This document shows positions 25,140-39,969 of a stretch of 64,000 nt of DNA, piece by piece (within the stretch, counting starts at the first letter, position 1; each line of letters opens with the position of its first letter). The notes beneath the pieces were generated by a model that saw only the letters and a list, made by a program, of their open reading frames with translations, was not told the origin of the DNA and made no database searches. The translations under genes were made by a program, and so were the position numbers. Origin of the DNA: Lottia gigantea (lineage: Eukaryota > Mollusca > Gastropoda > Lottiidae); assembly GCF_000327385.1 (NCBI RefSeq), contig NW_008709027.1, positions 2,095,952 to 2,159,951 on the forward strand. The letters are read 5' to 3'.

Positions 25140-26580
25140 GAAGATTTTATCAATTCAAAGCGATATCCATACCCACTCTGCCTTTTAGTACAGTCAATAC
25201 TTAAAATGAATTGCATACGAAATAATTATTCAAAATCCTTTTCTTTCTTTGTCGTCTTCGTACAAATTACCTTGTTTTTAAAATAAAATCTCAATTCATA
25301 TACAATTTTCAGCCCCAAATCAACAATTTTGGTCCAACTGTCTCGGGATTTTGCTTTTAAAAAACCAAACAAAAGGCAACTTCTGAATAGTCTTAGAAAG
25401 CTGAAATTTCACATACTTTCTTTATTTATTTATGAATTATGATCAGTTTTTAAATTCCAAATCTCTAGCTTAATACTTGTGAAATTTGATAAATTACTAT
25501 TCAAATTTCATTTTTTTTGATACCGTATATGCAATTGCGAATATAACACACAGGCGTATAATATAATGCGATCACTTTTTAGGATCAACATGAAAATTTG
25601 AAAGTTTATATGAAAATAAAATCTCAATTGATCTGTGCAAGTTTTGCAATGTTTTGCGATCCCGTTACTTCATTTCCCAATGATTTTGATGTTATGATAA
25701 TCTTGCCTTGCCTTCGACCTGCTACTAGCTATGGTTCATATACGCTTCCAGCGCAGAAAACTAACACGATCGGGTGCACCATACACTGGCAACCGAAAAT
25801 TTGAAAGAGGTTGAAAAAAGAAGGATGCCTGTTATAGGCGTTATAGAAGATACTTTCCTATAGAAGCACTGGCCTAGGTCACAATGCCTGTGTAAATCAA
25901 CTTTTAGACAGTTTCAAATTATAGCCTTTATGATACAAATTGGTGAATTCACCTGGAAATATTTTTTAAGTATGCTATTAATATTTATGTATCTTCTTGA
26001 TACAAACTGAATTTGTTTCAAAAGGGTTAATTAAAAACTTAATTTAAAAAATTAATTAAGCAGTTTGACATAGTTTTGGTGTTTGGCTTTATAATTACAC
26101 GATGTTATCAGTTGAAACCTTTAGTAGGAGACATATTTCTCTATAATTAGGCATTTGTTTTACTCAAATCTGTACAGTTATAGTTTTTTAACAGCTTCCA
26201 AAAAGCACGACGAACTTAAAAACCTTAGGTAATGTTTTAAAATATTTTTGGCGTTTAAAAATTAGCAGCTGGAATTTTTTAGTTAAAACTTTCAGATACA
26301 TTAAAAGGCACATTTCTCTAGATTTTGGTGTAAAGTTTTCACAAATTTGAGCAAAAAAATATTTTGGCCTAAAATAGAAAGCGGAATGTCCTTTTAAACC
26401 AAAGTGATCAGGTGAAAGCATTCCGGCATTTAGAATAAAAAAACTTGATTGAAACACACAGTCTGCCAAGTGTAGTCTTACATACTTATATATATACATA
26501 ATTATGTCATACTGTTTTGGAAGCTGGCTATTTAAAATCATTGTTATAATTTTGTTTATAATAGATAATAATAATAATGT
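25140..26580. other. Intergenic, copies 1-2
   Basis: AT-rich with no supported gene. AGCTTCCAAAA (26193-26203) and its inverse TTTTGGAAGCT (26515-26525) bracket about 330 bp and may be the ends of a small element. AAGCGGAATGTCCTTTTAAA at 26386 matches the end motif of the 5449-7101 family. Confidence 0.4.
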
Positions 26581-26582
26581 AT

Positions 26583-27241
<659 letters not shown>

Positions 27242-27370
27242 ATTTCCGTTTCAAAGACACAAACAGTGCCATTGTGAAATTCTGTGATAAACTAGAATTT
27301 GGATAATCTTACTTCATTATATTCATATTTTAAAGTGTATTTTTTGTAAATGTAAATAATAATATATTAA

Positions 27371-27525
27371 GTAAATACGTAACTGTTAACATGCTATAGA
27401 TAATATATTTGTAAATACGTTACTGTTAACGTGCTATAAATAATATATTTCTAAATACGTTACTGTTAACGTAATATATAATAGGCCTACTATATTTTGT
27501 AAATACGTAACTGTTAACATACTAT
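27371..27525 (+). repeat. ~40-bp repeats in copy 2 3' UTR
   Basis: Four units with spacing 40, 40 and 48 bp, each holding AAATACGTTACTGTTAACGT. ACGTTA-CTGT-TAACGT can pair into a small stem-loop. Confidence 0.8.
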
Positions 27526-27577
27526 TATGTATTAGTTTATTTGTACATAAAAATAATGAAATCATAAACTGTCATGA

Positions 27578-27583
27578 AATAAA
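27578..27583 (+). terminator. Poly(A) signal, calmodulin copy 2
   Basis: AATAAA in ATGAAATAAAACTATTTCAA, 340 bp after the stop, conserved in copies 1, 2 and (diverged) 4. Confidence 0.7.
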
Positions 27584-27599
27584 ACTATTTCAAATGTGA

Positions 27600-30060
27600 G
27601 ACGACTTTTCTTTATCACCAAAAATCAATATCCATACCCAATCTGCTTTTAAGGGGCAGTATGCAAACTTTTCATTATCTAAAACATCGTCAATTATATC
27701 TGAAAATATTTCTTAAATATGCTACTTATTATGAAGTAAGCAGTTTTGATGTTTTGCCTGATAAAGAGGCGAAAAAAGTTAGTGTTTATGGCTTCTCGGA
27801 ATGAAAGGATGGAGAGGGCAGGAATTTGATCGGTTGGCGGTGTTAAGGTGTACAGAGACGAGTCTCAATGAAAGCTTTGGCCTAGGTCACAGAGCAATAT
27901 GTGATTTAATGTTAAAAAAAACCCGGGCCTATTATATACTGTATATAGCAATGACACCAGTCCTGAAATAAGTATTTCCAGAAATCTAACTTAGAAATCG
28001 ATTACTTTATTGACATAACATGATACATACCTTTATGACAAATGGGCAATGGTTCAAGTCCACCGTGAACGAAATAATTGCTAAGATTTTGATCTCTTTT
28101 GTAAGCTACGACCAAACTTTTTGTGTTTACCTAGGGAAATTTAATGGCGTTTGAGTTTGACTATTTATGGAAGCTTTGGTAGTTGTAGAATCAATTGACT
28201 TTTGAAAAGGGGGTTATCTGGTTATCGTAATGAATGTTGGGTCTTGTCTACAGTTGATCGATCCCGTAAATTTGGCGTTGTAGACGTCTGTTGTGTTATC
28301 AAAGGGATGAATGAAAGAAGGCCGTATTAAGGCCTTTACTGATATGGCTAAATTGGACTGACACTGATTATTTGATTATTGTATTGAAATTTAAAGTCTT
28401 GGCCATTAGATGTCCTCAATAGTCTTTCTTTCAATATCAAATGAGGAAGCCACAGATTTAAATTCATGCAAATTTGAAATTAAAGCACTTTATCATAAAC
28501 GGGCTTTGGTTAAAGGCTTACTGTTTTCAGTTATGTGTAAAAATTTTGTTACTATTTTACGAGTATAATGCATTGAACAAGTTATTTACATAGACGTATA
28601 ACTTAAACTGCCTACTGGCAGTGTTGTTTAAATTAAAACGTTCGACAGAAAACAACCATCACCAGGGGTATTGGACAGGGGGAAATCTAGACATTCTGAA
28701 AACAGGGGTCGTAACCAAGAAATGGGAATGGAAGTGACAAGCCGTGAATACATGAAGTCTGTTCTCCACCAGAATGAATTTCGAAGCCTGCATTAAATGT
28801 TAGCTATATTTGATAATTTGACATAAATCTTACTAATAACCATGGATGTTCCAATATAACTACCCCATGTGGTCGCAGGGAATGAATAGGTTGAAATCCA
28901 TAATCTTCAGAATCTGAAATATATAAGAAGATTACTGGTTCCCACAGGAACATTAATAACCATGGAAACTATAATAAACATTTTTTACTGGTGGAACTGA
29001 GGAATTGTTCTACGTTAAGGGTTAGGTTCAAATAAAAGATTTTTAGCTAAAAAAAATAGCACAATAATTGGTACTAATTTCACACATCTTCTTCTATAGT
29101 TTTCTTTTCTAAAATAGCATTACTATTCTACCATAATAGATGGTGTCATGATGTAAAGTCTATTGCATTTGTTTAAGTCATTGAGTAGAAAAAAATCTGT
29201 TAATAATAGTGTCATTGTCTGCTTTTATTATATGTATGATTGTTTATTGTCATAGCTTGTATAAGTATAACACTTGTGACTTCATTTTAAAGTAAATTAA
29301 ACATTGTACACTAAATGAAAGTGAATCACTGATTGAGATTAGTATTTTTTCGCAAGTATGTGTTTTAAGTTATCATATTCTGTATGCGTATGTTATTTCA
29401 ATTTTTTTGTTGGTTTTTCTTATTAACTCAATTTGAGTAGTTTGGACTTGGGATAAATTTTTTTTTTTTATAAAATAGCCTCTAATAACGGGCTATTCTT
29501 AAACATAGTGGACACAAAATAAAACTTTCTAAAATAGCACAATTTCAGCTAAAAACAGACCTTATAATAGCAGACTATGTACTTAGAATAATTTCAATCA
29601 TTTATATTCTAAAATTTGGATATTTTCAAAAGTTGCGTTCAAATCCATGTTCATTTCACAATGGTCAAATCAAAGTGGCCAAATTACAATACCTTGTGGC
29701 AAATTTGCTTGGTACTTATTTTCTTTTTGGCCAATTTTGACAGAGTATTAATTGGTATAGACCGACCATGGACAATCTAGTCACAGCGTTTTTGGTACAA
29801 GGTAGGCCAGGAAAAGGTCACATAATTTGGTCACAGTTATACGTTCATAACCATATATAGATCACTGTGTTACGATCACACAGTCACAATAACCATGTCC
29901 TACAGAAAAATTGTCAATTTGCCAAAACTGTTGGAAATTCAGATTTTTTTATCGCCAATAAGTTTTTTTTTGTAAGTACAGACGAAAATGATCTCTTTCA
30001 ATGAGACAATAATATTCAACTGACTATAATCGTTTCATTATAGATTATCTGACCTTAATT
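27600..30060. other. Intergenic, copies 2-3
   Basis: 2.4 kb with no convincing frame, repeat array or RNA gene. It has short direct duplications such as TTAATAACCATGGAAAC / ACTAATAACCATGGATG (28833, 28952) and stretches of TTTGGTCACA-like words near 29640-29900 that recur near 36540. Confidence 0.4.
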
Positions 30061-30064
30061 GTTA

Positions 30065-30709
<645 letters not shown>

Positions 30710-30839
30710 ATTTCCGTTTCAAAGACACAAACAGTGCCATTGTGAAATTCTGTGATAAACTAGAATTTGGATAATCTTACTTCATTATATTCATATTTTA
30801 AAGTGTATTTTTTCTTAAATGTAAATAATAATATATTAA

Positions 30840-30990
30840 GTAAATACGTAACTGTTAACATGCTATAGATAATATATTTGTTATATACGTAACTGTTAAC
30901 GTGCTATAAATGATATATTTGTAATATACGTTACTGTTAACGTAATATAGGCCTATTGTATTTTGTAAATACGTTATTGTTAACATGTTA
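30840..30990 (+). repeat. ~40-bp repeats in copy 3 3' UTR
   Basis: Four units matching the copy 2 array (starts near 30841, 30881, 30922, 30966), each with a TACTGTTAAC-type core. Confidence 0.75.
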
Positions 30991-31227
30991 TTAATTATAT
31001 AATAATAATTGTGATATTCTATGAAACTAGAATTTGGCTAATCTAATTTTATATCTTATATATAAGGGATTGTAAAGAGGATATATGGATTTTCTTTTTG
31101 TCTATCAGAGCCATTTATGGCCTTCAATCTTTGTCCGATGTCTGGTTCCTGCTATTATAGAACGGTATATAGACACTGTCGAAAAAGCTGCATATAAATC
31201 ATTAGTAGCTTTAGCTATAGACTTAGA

Positions 31228-31316
31228 CTGAGAGCCGCAGTGAGTCAGACGCTTGCTCGCTAACCTGTAGGTCCAGGGTTCAATCTCGGCATAGGTCTAA
31301 ACTAAGGCCCCGTGTG
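31228..31316 (+). mobile_element. SINE fragment (tRNA-like head)
   Basis: GCCGCAGTGAGTCAGACGCT then TAGGTCCAGGGTTCAATCTC and ATAGGTCTAAACTAAGGCCC; the middle of the element is lost. Confidence 0.75.
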
Positions 31317-31319
31317 TTA

Positions 31320-32870
31320 CAAGTTAATAAAGGTACAAATTATAATTCCTTAATATTCACTAAAACTTCTAGAGAATAATTACGTGCTTTTATCTCAATT
31401 TTTAAAGTTATTACATGAAATTAAAGCCAGACATTTGAAGTTGAAGTTTTCCGATAATTCGATTGAACTTAACTCTTTTGTTTTGTCGTATTTGCTCTGT
31501 CAGATTATTCATTCGTGAGTCATTTCGATAAACTACAAATATTCTGAAGCGGTGCACCTGCAAAAGCAATCAAACATAGGGGAAACTGGGTCACAATGGG
31601 ACACTTTTGATACTTTGTCGCTTTTATCCAAAAGTGTTTTTGTTTATTTAATCACTTTCGTCGTAGAAAGTAAAGGAATATACTACATACTCAATGATTT
31701 CAACACCAATGTGAGGATAATTTTTATATACAATTTTTTTTTATTTTTGTCTCACTAAACCCCAAGTTAGTACACAGTGGGACAGGAGTGGGATACAATG
31801 GGACAAAATGTATGTATGGACAGTGACGTCAAAAAGTCAATATTCGAAACACCCGAAGAGCAAATCATAATTGATGCACAACACGGCTTTAGACTCAGTT
31901 GATGGTTACGATTCAGGATCTTGTTAAAAGTGGTGACGATAGAGGTCAGACAGATACTGTCCTGCTGGATTTTTTTCAAGGTTGACAAAGTTCCACACAG
32001 GAGGCTACTACATAAGCCTCATCATTAGTACAGTGGTGTAACCTATTTTCGTGCATATAATGATTCAACACCGAATTTTGTCAAAGTTAAAAAAAGGAGA
32101 ATTTTTTAACGTCTTAAATGTTTCCTCAGATATTCTACAAAATAATTTAAATTGGTTTGTTTCGATTTTTTTTATGAACCCCTCACTTTGAGCCATATTT
32201 CATGAGTAACCAACTCAACAACGGCGGCAAAATGCGTAACCTATTTTCGCGTACAATGTTTGATATATAAATACGTCGAGAAAAACACGTTGTATTGATA
32301 CCCAGTGGTATAATTAACTTCTCTTAGTATTTATCTTTAATATCAATTGATTATAACTAGTGACAGTTCCTTCAAAGAACCAGGATTTAAAAAAAAAAAA
32401 TAGTGACTGACAAAATAAGATATGTGGCGTGATTTATTGCTAAAAGTTATTTAAACAACATAAGAATATGGCCCACATTTTGTTCCATAGAATTTTTCTG
32501 CTGACACGGAATCCGCTAGTTGATCACGTGACTTCATTCGTTGGACTACATTCTAGCAGACGATACTTGGAATTTGGATTACAGCTAGGGATTATAAGGA
32601 AATTCGGCCGATAAAAAATTGTGACGTTTGGTAACTGAAATCTGCTTGAAACTACTGGATTCATTCTACTAGCTGACATTGTACAGATAACCCATGTTTA
32701 TCAAAACAAGCAAATGCGGAGGTCACGTGAGGTCGCACATGGAAATTATTAATCCTTTCCGGAAATGCACGAAAAATAGGTCAGCGCGAAATTAGGTTAC
32801 TTGACTGTATACACAGCTGGACCGGAAACAACATGTGGCGCTTGTTTACAATAAAAAGAAAACTGGTGCT
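31320..32870. other. Intergenic, no gene seen
   Basis: There is a GGGACA-rich palindromic-looking stretch (31580-31800: CACAATGGGACACTTTTGAT and AGTGGGACAGGAGTGGGATA) and two copies of GTAACCTATTTTCG (32038, 32236). I found no family for either. Confidence 0.3.
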
Positions 32871-32874
32871 TAAG

Positions 32875-33335
32875 GGTAGCTTTCCAATCCAGAGTCCCAC
32901 AAGGGAGTGTATTTTGCCTTACTTTGTTCCTGTTGTACATAAATGATATACCCAAGTACCTTGCCACAGCTCATCAGTTGCAGTGTACGAAGCGTCAACA
33001 AACAGGAGGATGTAGCCCTAAGAAGACCTGGAGACCATCCAAGCATGGCAACGGGACGGTTTAATGGAATCCCCTCTTTCTAGATTCTCTAAATTTCAAA
33101 TAAGAGACAACCAGAACGTTTACCCCATATCATTCATGGACATGTCTACGAGGAACTAAAATCGGTCAAGTACCTGGGAGTTAATATACAACAATCTCTT
33201 CAAAAGAAAATCTACGAAAAACAAAAGAGCTATGAGACTTTCGAGAGACCTTAAAGTATCATATGGGATCCATACACAGGAAACAATATTCAAAACCTGG
33301 AAATGGTCTAGCGTAAGACGTCCAGGTTCTCACTG
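32875..33335 (+). mobile_element. LINE reverse-transcriptase remnant (Jockey/CR1-type)
   Basis: Reads RVPQGSV.....LFLLYINDIPKYL, then in other frames ALRRPGDHPS-like and IHGHVYEELKSVKYLGVNIQ, the order VPQGSVLGP / FLLYIND / KYLGV of non-LTR retrotransposon RT. Frame changes and losses are frequent; dead. Confidence 0.75.
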
Positions 33336-33387
33336 ATTACCAGCGTAACCAGCATAGTACACCAATAGATTGGTCTTTTCTATTAGA

Positions 33388-33660
33388 AGTCGAGGTGGCT
33401 CAATGAATTTGATGCATGCTCGCTAACCTGTAGGTCCAGGGTTCAATCCCGCCATAGCTCAAGATGATACCTTTATTACTTGTCATGCAGATCAGAGGAA
33501 CTGTTTTCTACAGGCTGTGCACGTCCAAGATCCCCTGATAGTCTGAAATCGAAAAAGAGTATGCTAATGCCGCTGTCCTGGCAAAATTTCCCCCGTTGTA
33601 CACTGCATGGTTCTGCCTGTAATAGCCCATGTGGAGCAGAAAAAAAGGTCAACATATATC
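33388..33660 (+). mobile_element. SINE copy, plus strand
   Basis: GAGGTGGCTCAATGAATTTG (A box region), TAGGTCCAGGGTTCAATCCC (B box region), then the body with ATCGAAAAAGAGTATGCTAA and TGGCAAAATTTCCCCCGTTG. It lies just after the LINE remnant. An internal deletion shortens the middle. Confidence 0.8.
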
Positions 33661-34019
33661 GGATTGTAAACAATTTCAAAGCAGTCCCATCTTACTACCT
33701 TACCAACATCAGGGACCGTCAGGGTACACAACCCCCGTTTCTTTATTCGTCATGCCAGAACTCAAACGTACCAGCATTCGTTTTTTTCTGTTTTATATAC
33801 ATGCTGTATATATTTACAACCTCCCTTTGTAGACCATACGTCACCATTCAATTTAACTATTAATTGTACAAATTATATTAAAACAGATTGAAATTACTTA
33901 TGAGCTGTAATCAAAACATTTTCTCGGGAACTGAAGTAACGTACTAGGATTACTTGAGCTGGGATTAGACCGTCGTGGGACCCTATTTATACATGTATAT
34001 ATATACACAAATCATGGGA

Positions 34020-34980
34020 CCGTTATAAAAATAGAGAAGAAAATGGATACAAAAATTTCAACCGAAAACAACAAAGAGCACCGAGAAAGAAATTTGTACA
34101 AAATAGAAAGTTAGATCATTAACCTAAGTACAACAGAATTAACTAATGAGTGTATCAAACTTTTGAATAGGGGATTAAAATTCACCTCTCATCAACTAAA
34201 AGCCGCATTATCAGTTTTGTCGACAAAAAAAATTAAGCCATCATTTTCATAAAGATGACGATGAAGATCCTCCATTATTCAAGAATAAATCTGAAAGTGT
34301 GGTAGCTAGTAATTAAGAGCAACGCGCTATTAGAACATTGAAAGAAAACAAAAATATTGTTATGTTATAAGATAAGACGATAAAGGTGGGCCAATTTTAA
34401 TTATGAATTCAAAATATTATCAAACTCACATATAACGGTTATTATAAGATACCGATTGTTGCCCCCCTCAAATGAAAGCATAAACAATGCTGTTAAAAAC
34501 AAAGTGATCAAATTTCCTAGCAACAACCGAAGTGAACTTACAGAAAAAGAGTTCTTGTATCTAACAGATACAATTGGCATTCTTTTACGGACTGCCAGAA
34601 ATCCATAAAAGTCAAGTTATTCAAAAGGCTATACAAATTTGTAATAGTAGAATTGTTAATGTTTTTGAACTATTAGATTTAAAATTTCGACCTATTGTGG
34701 CAGCTCCAAACAACAGTTCAACACGAAGGTTAAGAAATTTTATTGATATCCTCTTGAAACCATTATGTCAAAACGTGAAGAGTTTTCTCAGGGATGATAT
34801 TGATTTTTTACATCATCTTCCCAAGGTAGTCTATCCAGGTAGTTCTTTGATAATTTTTGATGTGGTCAATCTGTATCATAATATCGATCATAAATTAGGA
34901 AAAAAAGCGATTGATTTTGGCTTAAGAAAATTAATGCCCAAATGTAAATCTGAATTAATGAAACACTTATAACTAGGAAC
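34020..34980 (+). mobile_element. Second Penelope-like fragment
   Basis: Reads FYGLPEIHKSQ, LKFRPIVAAPNNSS, LLKPLCQNVKSFLRDDIDFL and IIFDVVNLYHNID, the N-terminal and first RT motifs of Penelope-like elements; upstream pieces such as LNRGLKFTSHQLK fit the same family. It is broken in several places and stops next to a Rpt-A copy. Confidence 0.8.
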
Positions 34981-35015
34981 AAATAAATTACACGATAAGG
35001 TCCCTACGATAGATA

Positions 35016-35291
35016 AAGATGGCATGCTAGGCAAGGTAATATATGCCCACTGGCAGCTTTGATTTTGAATAAAATATTTGGCAGTACAGTAACAATTACA
35101 ACTATGAAATATTCAACCTTCAGTCATACATTATAATATATAAGTTTCGTCAAAATCTGTTAATACAATACAAAGTTGTGTCGAAATCAGTCAAGAATTA
35201 TGCCATGTAGAGTGTTTACGAGTAATTGTGGACGGACCGACGGTGACGGCAATCTACGCCCCCTCCCCTCCCATTTCATGTGGGCGTATAA
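35016..35291 (+). repeat. Rpt-A short copy with both ends
   Basis: From AGATGGCATGCTAGGCAAGG / CCCACTGGCAGCTTTGATTT to GTGGACGGACCGACGGTGAC and ATTTCATGTGGGCGTATAAA; only about one internal unit remains. Confidence 0.75.
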
Positions 35292-35639
35292 AAAATAGAT
35301 ACAATTAGAGTAAATGTGGCTATGTTTCGGGACTAAGCTATTACAAGTACGTAATCTTTGCGATTAGCACCAATCACAACATTAGGCCTACATAAAAAGG
35401 TCAGATGTAAAAATTACAGGGTCACATCAATCCCACTTATACTGTTCAGGCAAATATTATTCTTCAATGGAAATGGAAGCTCTTGAAGCTACGGCTGACG
35501 AGACAATATAACCCTTTTAAAAGTTATTTTATTTCATGCCCAGTCTCATCTCGAAAAACTGTCATGGAAATAGGGTTTGAGAAAATTTAAAACCATTGTT
35601 GTAACTTTCTTATTGGATAGTAATTTATATCAGAGAAAG

Positions 35640-36294
<655 letters not shown>

Positions 36295-36450
36295 ATTCAG
36301 TTAAAAAAGACACAAACAGTGCCATTGTGTTATTCTGTGATACAACTTTCTATCGTTTAATTCATATTATATTACTTGGAACTTTGAATTGGTTCATATA
36401 TAATGATATATTTGTAAATAAATAAAAGTGAAATTGTGAAATTGTCAGTA

Positions 36451-36456
36451 AATAAA
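36451..36456 (+). terminator. Poly(A) signal, calmodulin copy 4
   Basis: AATAAA in CAGTAAATAAAACTTTTTCA, with another at 36421-36426; the following bases match those after the copy 2 signal. Confidence 0.65.
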
Positions 36457-36479
36457 ACTTTTTCAAATGTAAGACGAAT

Positions 36480-37616
36480 TTTCTTTATAACTTAAAATCT
36501 ATATCAATTTGATCTGCGTGATTTTTATCATCAAGGTAAATAGATCACAGTTATTCGGTCACATTGTTTCATGGTAATTTTGGTTCAAGGTACACTATTA
36601 ACATTAATATGGTAACAGTAATTTTTTTAACAAGAGGTAGACTGTTCTAAATTTAAATCTAGATGTTTCTTTCCGTCTACGCCCACATGAATTGTAATGT
36701 CAATCACTCCGGCCGCCCATCCGCCGCGTGTGTACATTAATTTTGGGCTCACTATCTTTTTGTAATCGGTAAATGCAAATCTGGATGTTTTGATTGTGTT
36801 GTTTCTATTTGACATGGCGACCTGACCTACTCTTAGTACGAAACATTTGCCTCTTTTCCAGTCCCTGATAAATATTTTTACATTTATCGGAAGGAGGCGA
36901 GTCAGAAATACTATAGGCCCTGTTTTATGAGGACGTTCCACACGTAATATTTAATTACTTTTACATTGACTGTAAATTAGTGTTGTGCATCACCGTAACG
37001 TTCATTTTGTCTGTATCCTCTGATTCTGTGACCCTTGAACTTTTTACTGCGTGCGCAGTTTTAAATGGCCGACGAGAGATCAGTTTCGATAAAAAAAAGA
37101 AAGGTGAAATAAATAGTGAATGGGGATTAATTAAGATGGAATGACTGAATCGCAAAAATATCCATCTTTCTGGATGTATGTGGAGTTGGAGGATCCGGAG
37201 TATATATAAAGGGGGTTTAAAACCTTCGCACTGTCGGAGATGAACTACAGAAGAAACACAAAAGGGCGTACATAATCGCCAACCGGGTGGCGGATAGTCC
37301 ACGTCCATTTATTTGACTATTCGCCATCCGGGTGACAGAAAACATCTCTAAAATTCATGAAATGTCAGCCTTTTTTTATATATAGTTGTTTCTTTCAGTG
37401 ACATATTAGTCGACTCTTGAGTAATTTGTAATGGATTTTGTCAGGTTCAGACAAGACCGTGTTAATATAATTGAATTTCTTGCAATGAAACGAAAGTAGA
37501 AATTCCGCCATTTTGTATACACCAAATTAGCATACATCCCAAAAGGTCCTGTTAGTGTTGCTATGAAATTTAGCATCACACGTTTGTATAAGAAATCCGT
37601 AGCAAAAAAAATGAAA
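36480..37616. other. Intergenic, no gene seen
   Basis: It holds a Rpt-A scrap at about 36675-36720 (TCTACGCCCACATGAATTGT). CGCCAACCGGGTGGCGGATA at about 37277 is matched near 39805 on the far side of the minisatellite. Confidence 0.4.
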
Positions 37617-37740
37617 TAAAATAAAGTTTTACGTCTACTTTTCTGCACCTGTATGGGCTACTGAGGATGGGCAAACGCCGTGCAGTGTGCAATGAGAGAA
37701 ATTTTGTCAGATTTCCAACTGTCGAGGGATCTTTACGTTA
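37617..37740 (-). mobile_element. SINE 3' half, minus strand
   Basis: AAGTTTTACGTCTACTTTTC, GGGCTACTGAGGATGGGCAA and TTTCCAACTGTCGAGGGATC are the inverse of the SINE tail half. Confidence 0.75.
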
Positions 37741-37804
37741 GTAAAAAAAAAAGGTTGATGAAGATGTGTAAATGGTAAAAAATAAAACATAGCAGGCGCG
37801 TGTC

Positions 37805-37996
37805 CAAATTGTGTGACGGTTGGTAAGTAATGTGTACGGGTGGTAATAAGGCGTACGATAATAAACCATGCAGACTGGTGGTAAGTAATGTGTAAGGGTG
37901 GTAATAAGGCGCACGATAATACACAATACTGATGGGTGGTAAGTAATAAATGTGTACGGGTGGTAATAAGGCGTACGATAATAAACCATACTGACT
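37805..37996 (+). repeat. ~58-63-bp tandem repeat, three units
   Basis: Units read GTAAGTAATGTGTACGGGTG then GTAATAAGGCGTACGATAAT and a variable AAACCA...CTGG stretch. Confidence 0.85.
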
Positions 37997-38044
37997 TCAC
38001 CACACCCAGGTCTTGTTTGCCATTACAATACTTGTGTAACACCC

Positions 38045-39350
38045 ACAATTCTTGTTTGCCACCTCAACTCTTGTTGCAGAAAAGTAGGACGTAAAACTCC
38101 ATTCATTTCATTTCATTTCATTTCAACTCTTGTTAACCACCTTAAGCCCTTGTTCACCTACCTAGTTGTTGTTTACCACCCTAAGCGCTTGTTCACCTAC
38201 CTAGTTGTTGTTCACCACCCTAGTTGCTGTTCACCAACCTCAGCTCCTGTTCACCACCCACAGCTCTTGTTCACCTACCTAGTTGATGTTTACCACCCTA
38301 AGTTCTTGTTTAACACCCCCAACTCTTGTTTACCACCCTAGCTGTCGTTCAACACCATCAGTTCTTGTATACCACCCACAGTTCTTGTTTACCACCCTTG
38401 GTGCTTGTTTACCATCCCAACTCTTTGTTACCACCCTAGTTGTTTTTCATTAACCTAGCTGTTGTTTACCACCCTCAATACTTGTTTACCACTCTCAGCT
38501 CTTGTTTCATTAACCTAGCTGTTGTTTACCACCCTCAATACTTGTTGACCATCCTTAATACTTGTTTACCACTCACAATTCTTGTTTACTACACTCAGCT
38601 CTTGTTTCATTAATATAGCTGTTGTTCACCACCCCAGGTCTTGTTTGCCATCCACAATTCTTGTTTGCCACCCTAAGCTCTTGTTCACCTACTTAGTTGT
38701 TTTCCTCTTCTTTACCACCCTCAGATATTGTTCACCACCCTGGGTTATTTTTACCAACCTACTCTTGTTTACCACCCACAGCCCACCACCCTCGGTTTTT
38801 GTTTACCACCAGCAGGTCTAGTTTGCCACCCTCCGTTCCTGTTTACCACCCTCAGATCTTGTTTACCACTTCCAGCTCTTGTTCACCACCCTCAGCTCTT
38901 GTTTACCACCCCAATACTTGTTTACCACTCACAATTCCTGTTTGCCAACCTCAACTTTTGTTAACCACCTTAAGCTCTTGTTCACCAGCCGAAGCTCTTG
39001 TTGTTGTTAACCACTCTCTGCCCTTGTAAACTACCCTCGGCTCTTGTTTACCACCCTAGTTGTTATTCATTAACCCAGCTCCTATTTACTACCCAAAAAT
39101 CTTGTTTACTTCCCTCAGCTCTTGTTTACCACCCTCGGTCTTTGTTTACCACTCGTAGGTCTAGTTTACCACTCTCCGTTCCTGTTCAACACCCGCAGTT
39201 CTTGTTGACCACTTCCAGTTCTTGTTCACCACCCTCACATCTTGTTTACCACCCCAATACTTGTTTACCACTCACAATTCTTGTGTACCACCGACAATTC
39301 TTGTTAACCACCGTAAGATCTTTTTTACCACCCTCAGCTTTTGTTCCAGC
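38045..39350 (+). repeat. 20-bp minisatellite, about 65 units
   Basis: Degenerate units on CTCTTGTTTACCACCCTCAG fill 1.3 kb. Frames through it are open by accident (serine/leucine/proline-rich) and should not be taken as genes. A SINE tail (38067-38131) is embedded near its left end. Confidence 0.9.
38067..38131 (+). mobile_element. SINE tail fragment
   Basis: GCAGAAAAGTAGGACGTAAA then ACTCCATTCATTTCATTTCA; only the last ~60 bp of the element. Confidence 0.7.
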
Positions 39351-39969
39351 TTTCTTAATCTAATACGGAATGTCAGGAATTCGCGTTTTTGGGAATCCGA
39401 TTCTAAAAATCTTCAAAGGGTGGGATCTCCCACACACTATAAAAAAAATCTTTAAATCCGCCGTGAAATGTCAAGAAAAAACGCTTCCGGGACTAAAAAA
39501 AATTTGGAGGCCACGTGAGGTTTGTAGGTGACATGAAAATCGAGACTAAATTTCATAGAAGTGATTCAAAAAAGTGGAGGCCAAATTGACTTAACACCGG
39601 TTGACTATAAATTATAAGTAGGTGTTATTTTCGTAAATTTTTCTGAAAGGAATTGCAAATAAGCGTTTCTAATGAACATAAAAAAACATCATAATGCATG
39701 TAACGCTATAGCCTTCACAGCTAATAATGTCAGTCTTCAGAGAAATTAAAGTTTTAAAAACGGGTGGCAAATAAAAAATGAGGGTGGAGAATACTTGTTT
39801 GCCACCCGGGTGGCGAATATCCTCGGCCAACACAAAAGGTTACATCAAGATCTATAGTTTAATCAGATTGAAAAATACAGAAGTTTGTTGCTCTTGTTTT
39901 CTTACCAATAAATCTTGGTATATAAGGTAGGTGCCAGATGAAATAGTGGGGTGGGGTGGGGTGGTGGTT

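Noticed and set aside
26188-26541. 117-codon minus-strand frame
   Set aside because: It spans a transposon-end motif and a likely small inverted-repeat element; no protein family recognised.
31228-31316. A tRNA gene
   Set aside because: A- and B-box-like sequences are present but belong to the SINE head; no full cloverleaf is evident.
38150-39363. Several overlapping open frames rich in Ser, Leu and Pro
   Set aside because: They are reading frames through a 20-bp tandem repeat with no start context, family or splice evidence.
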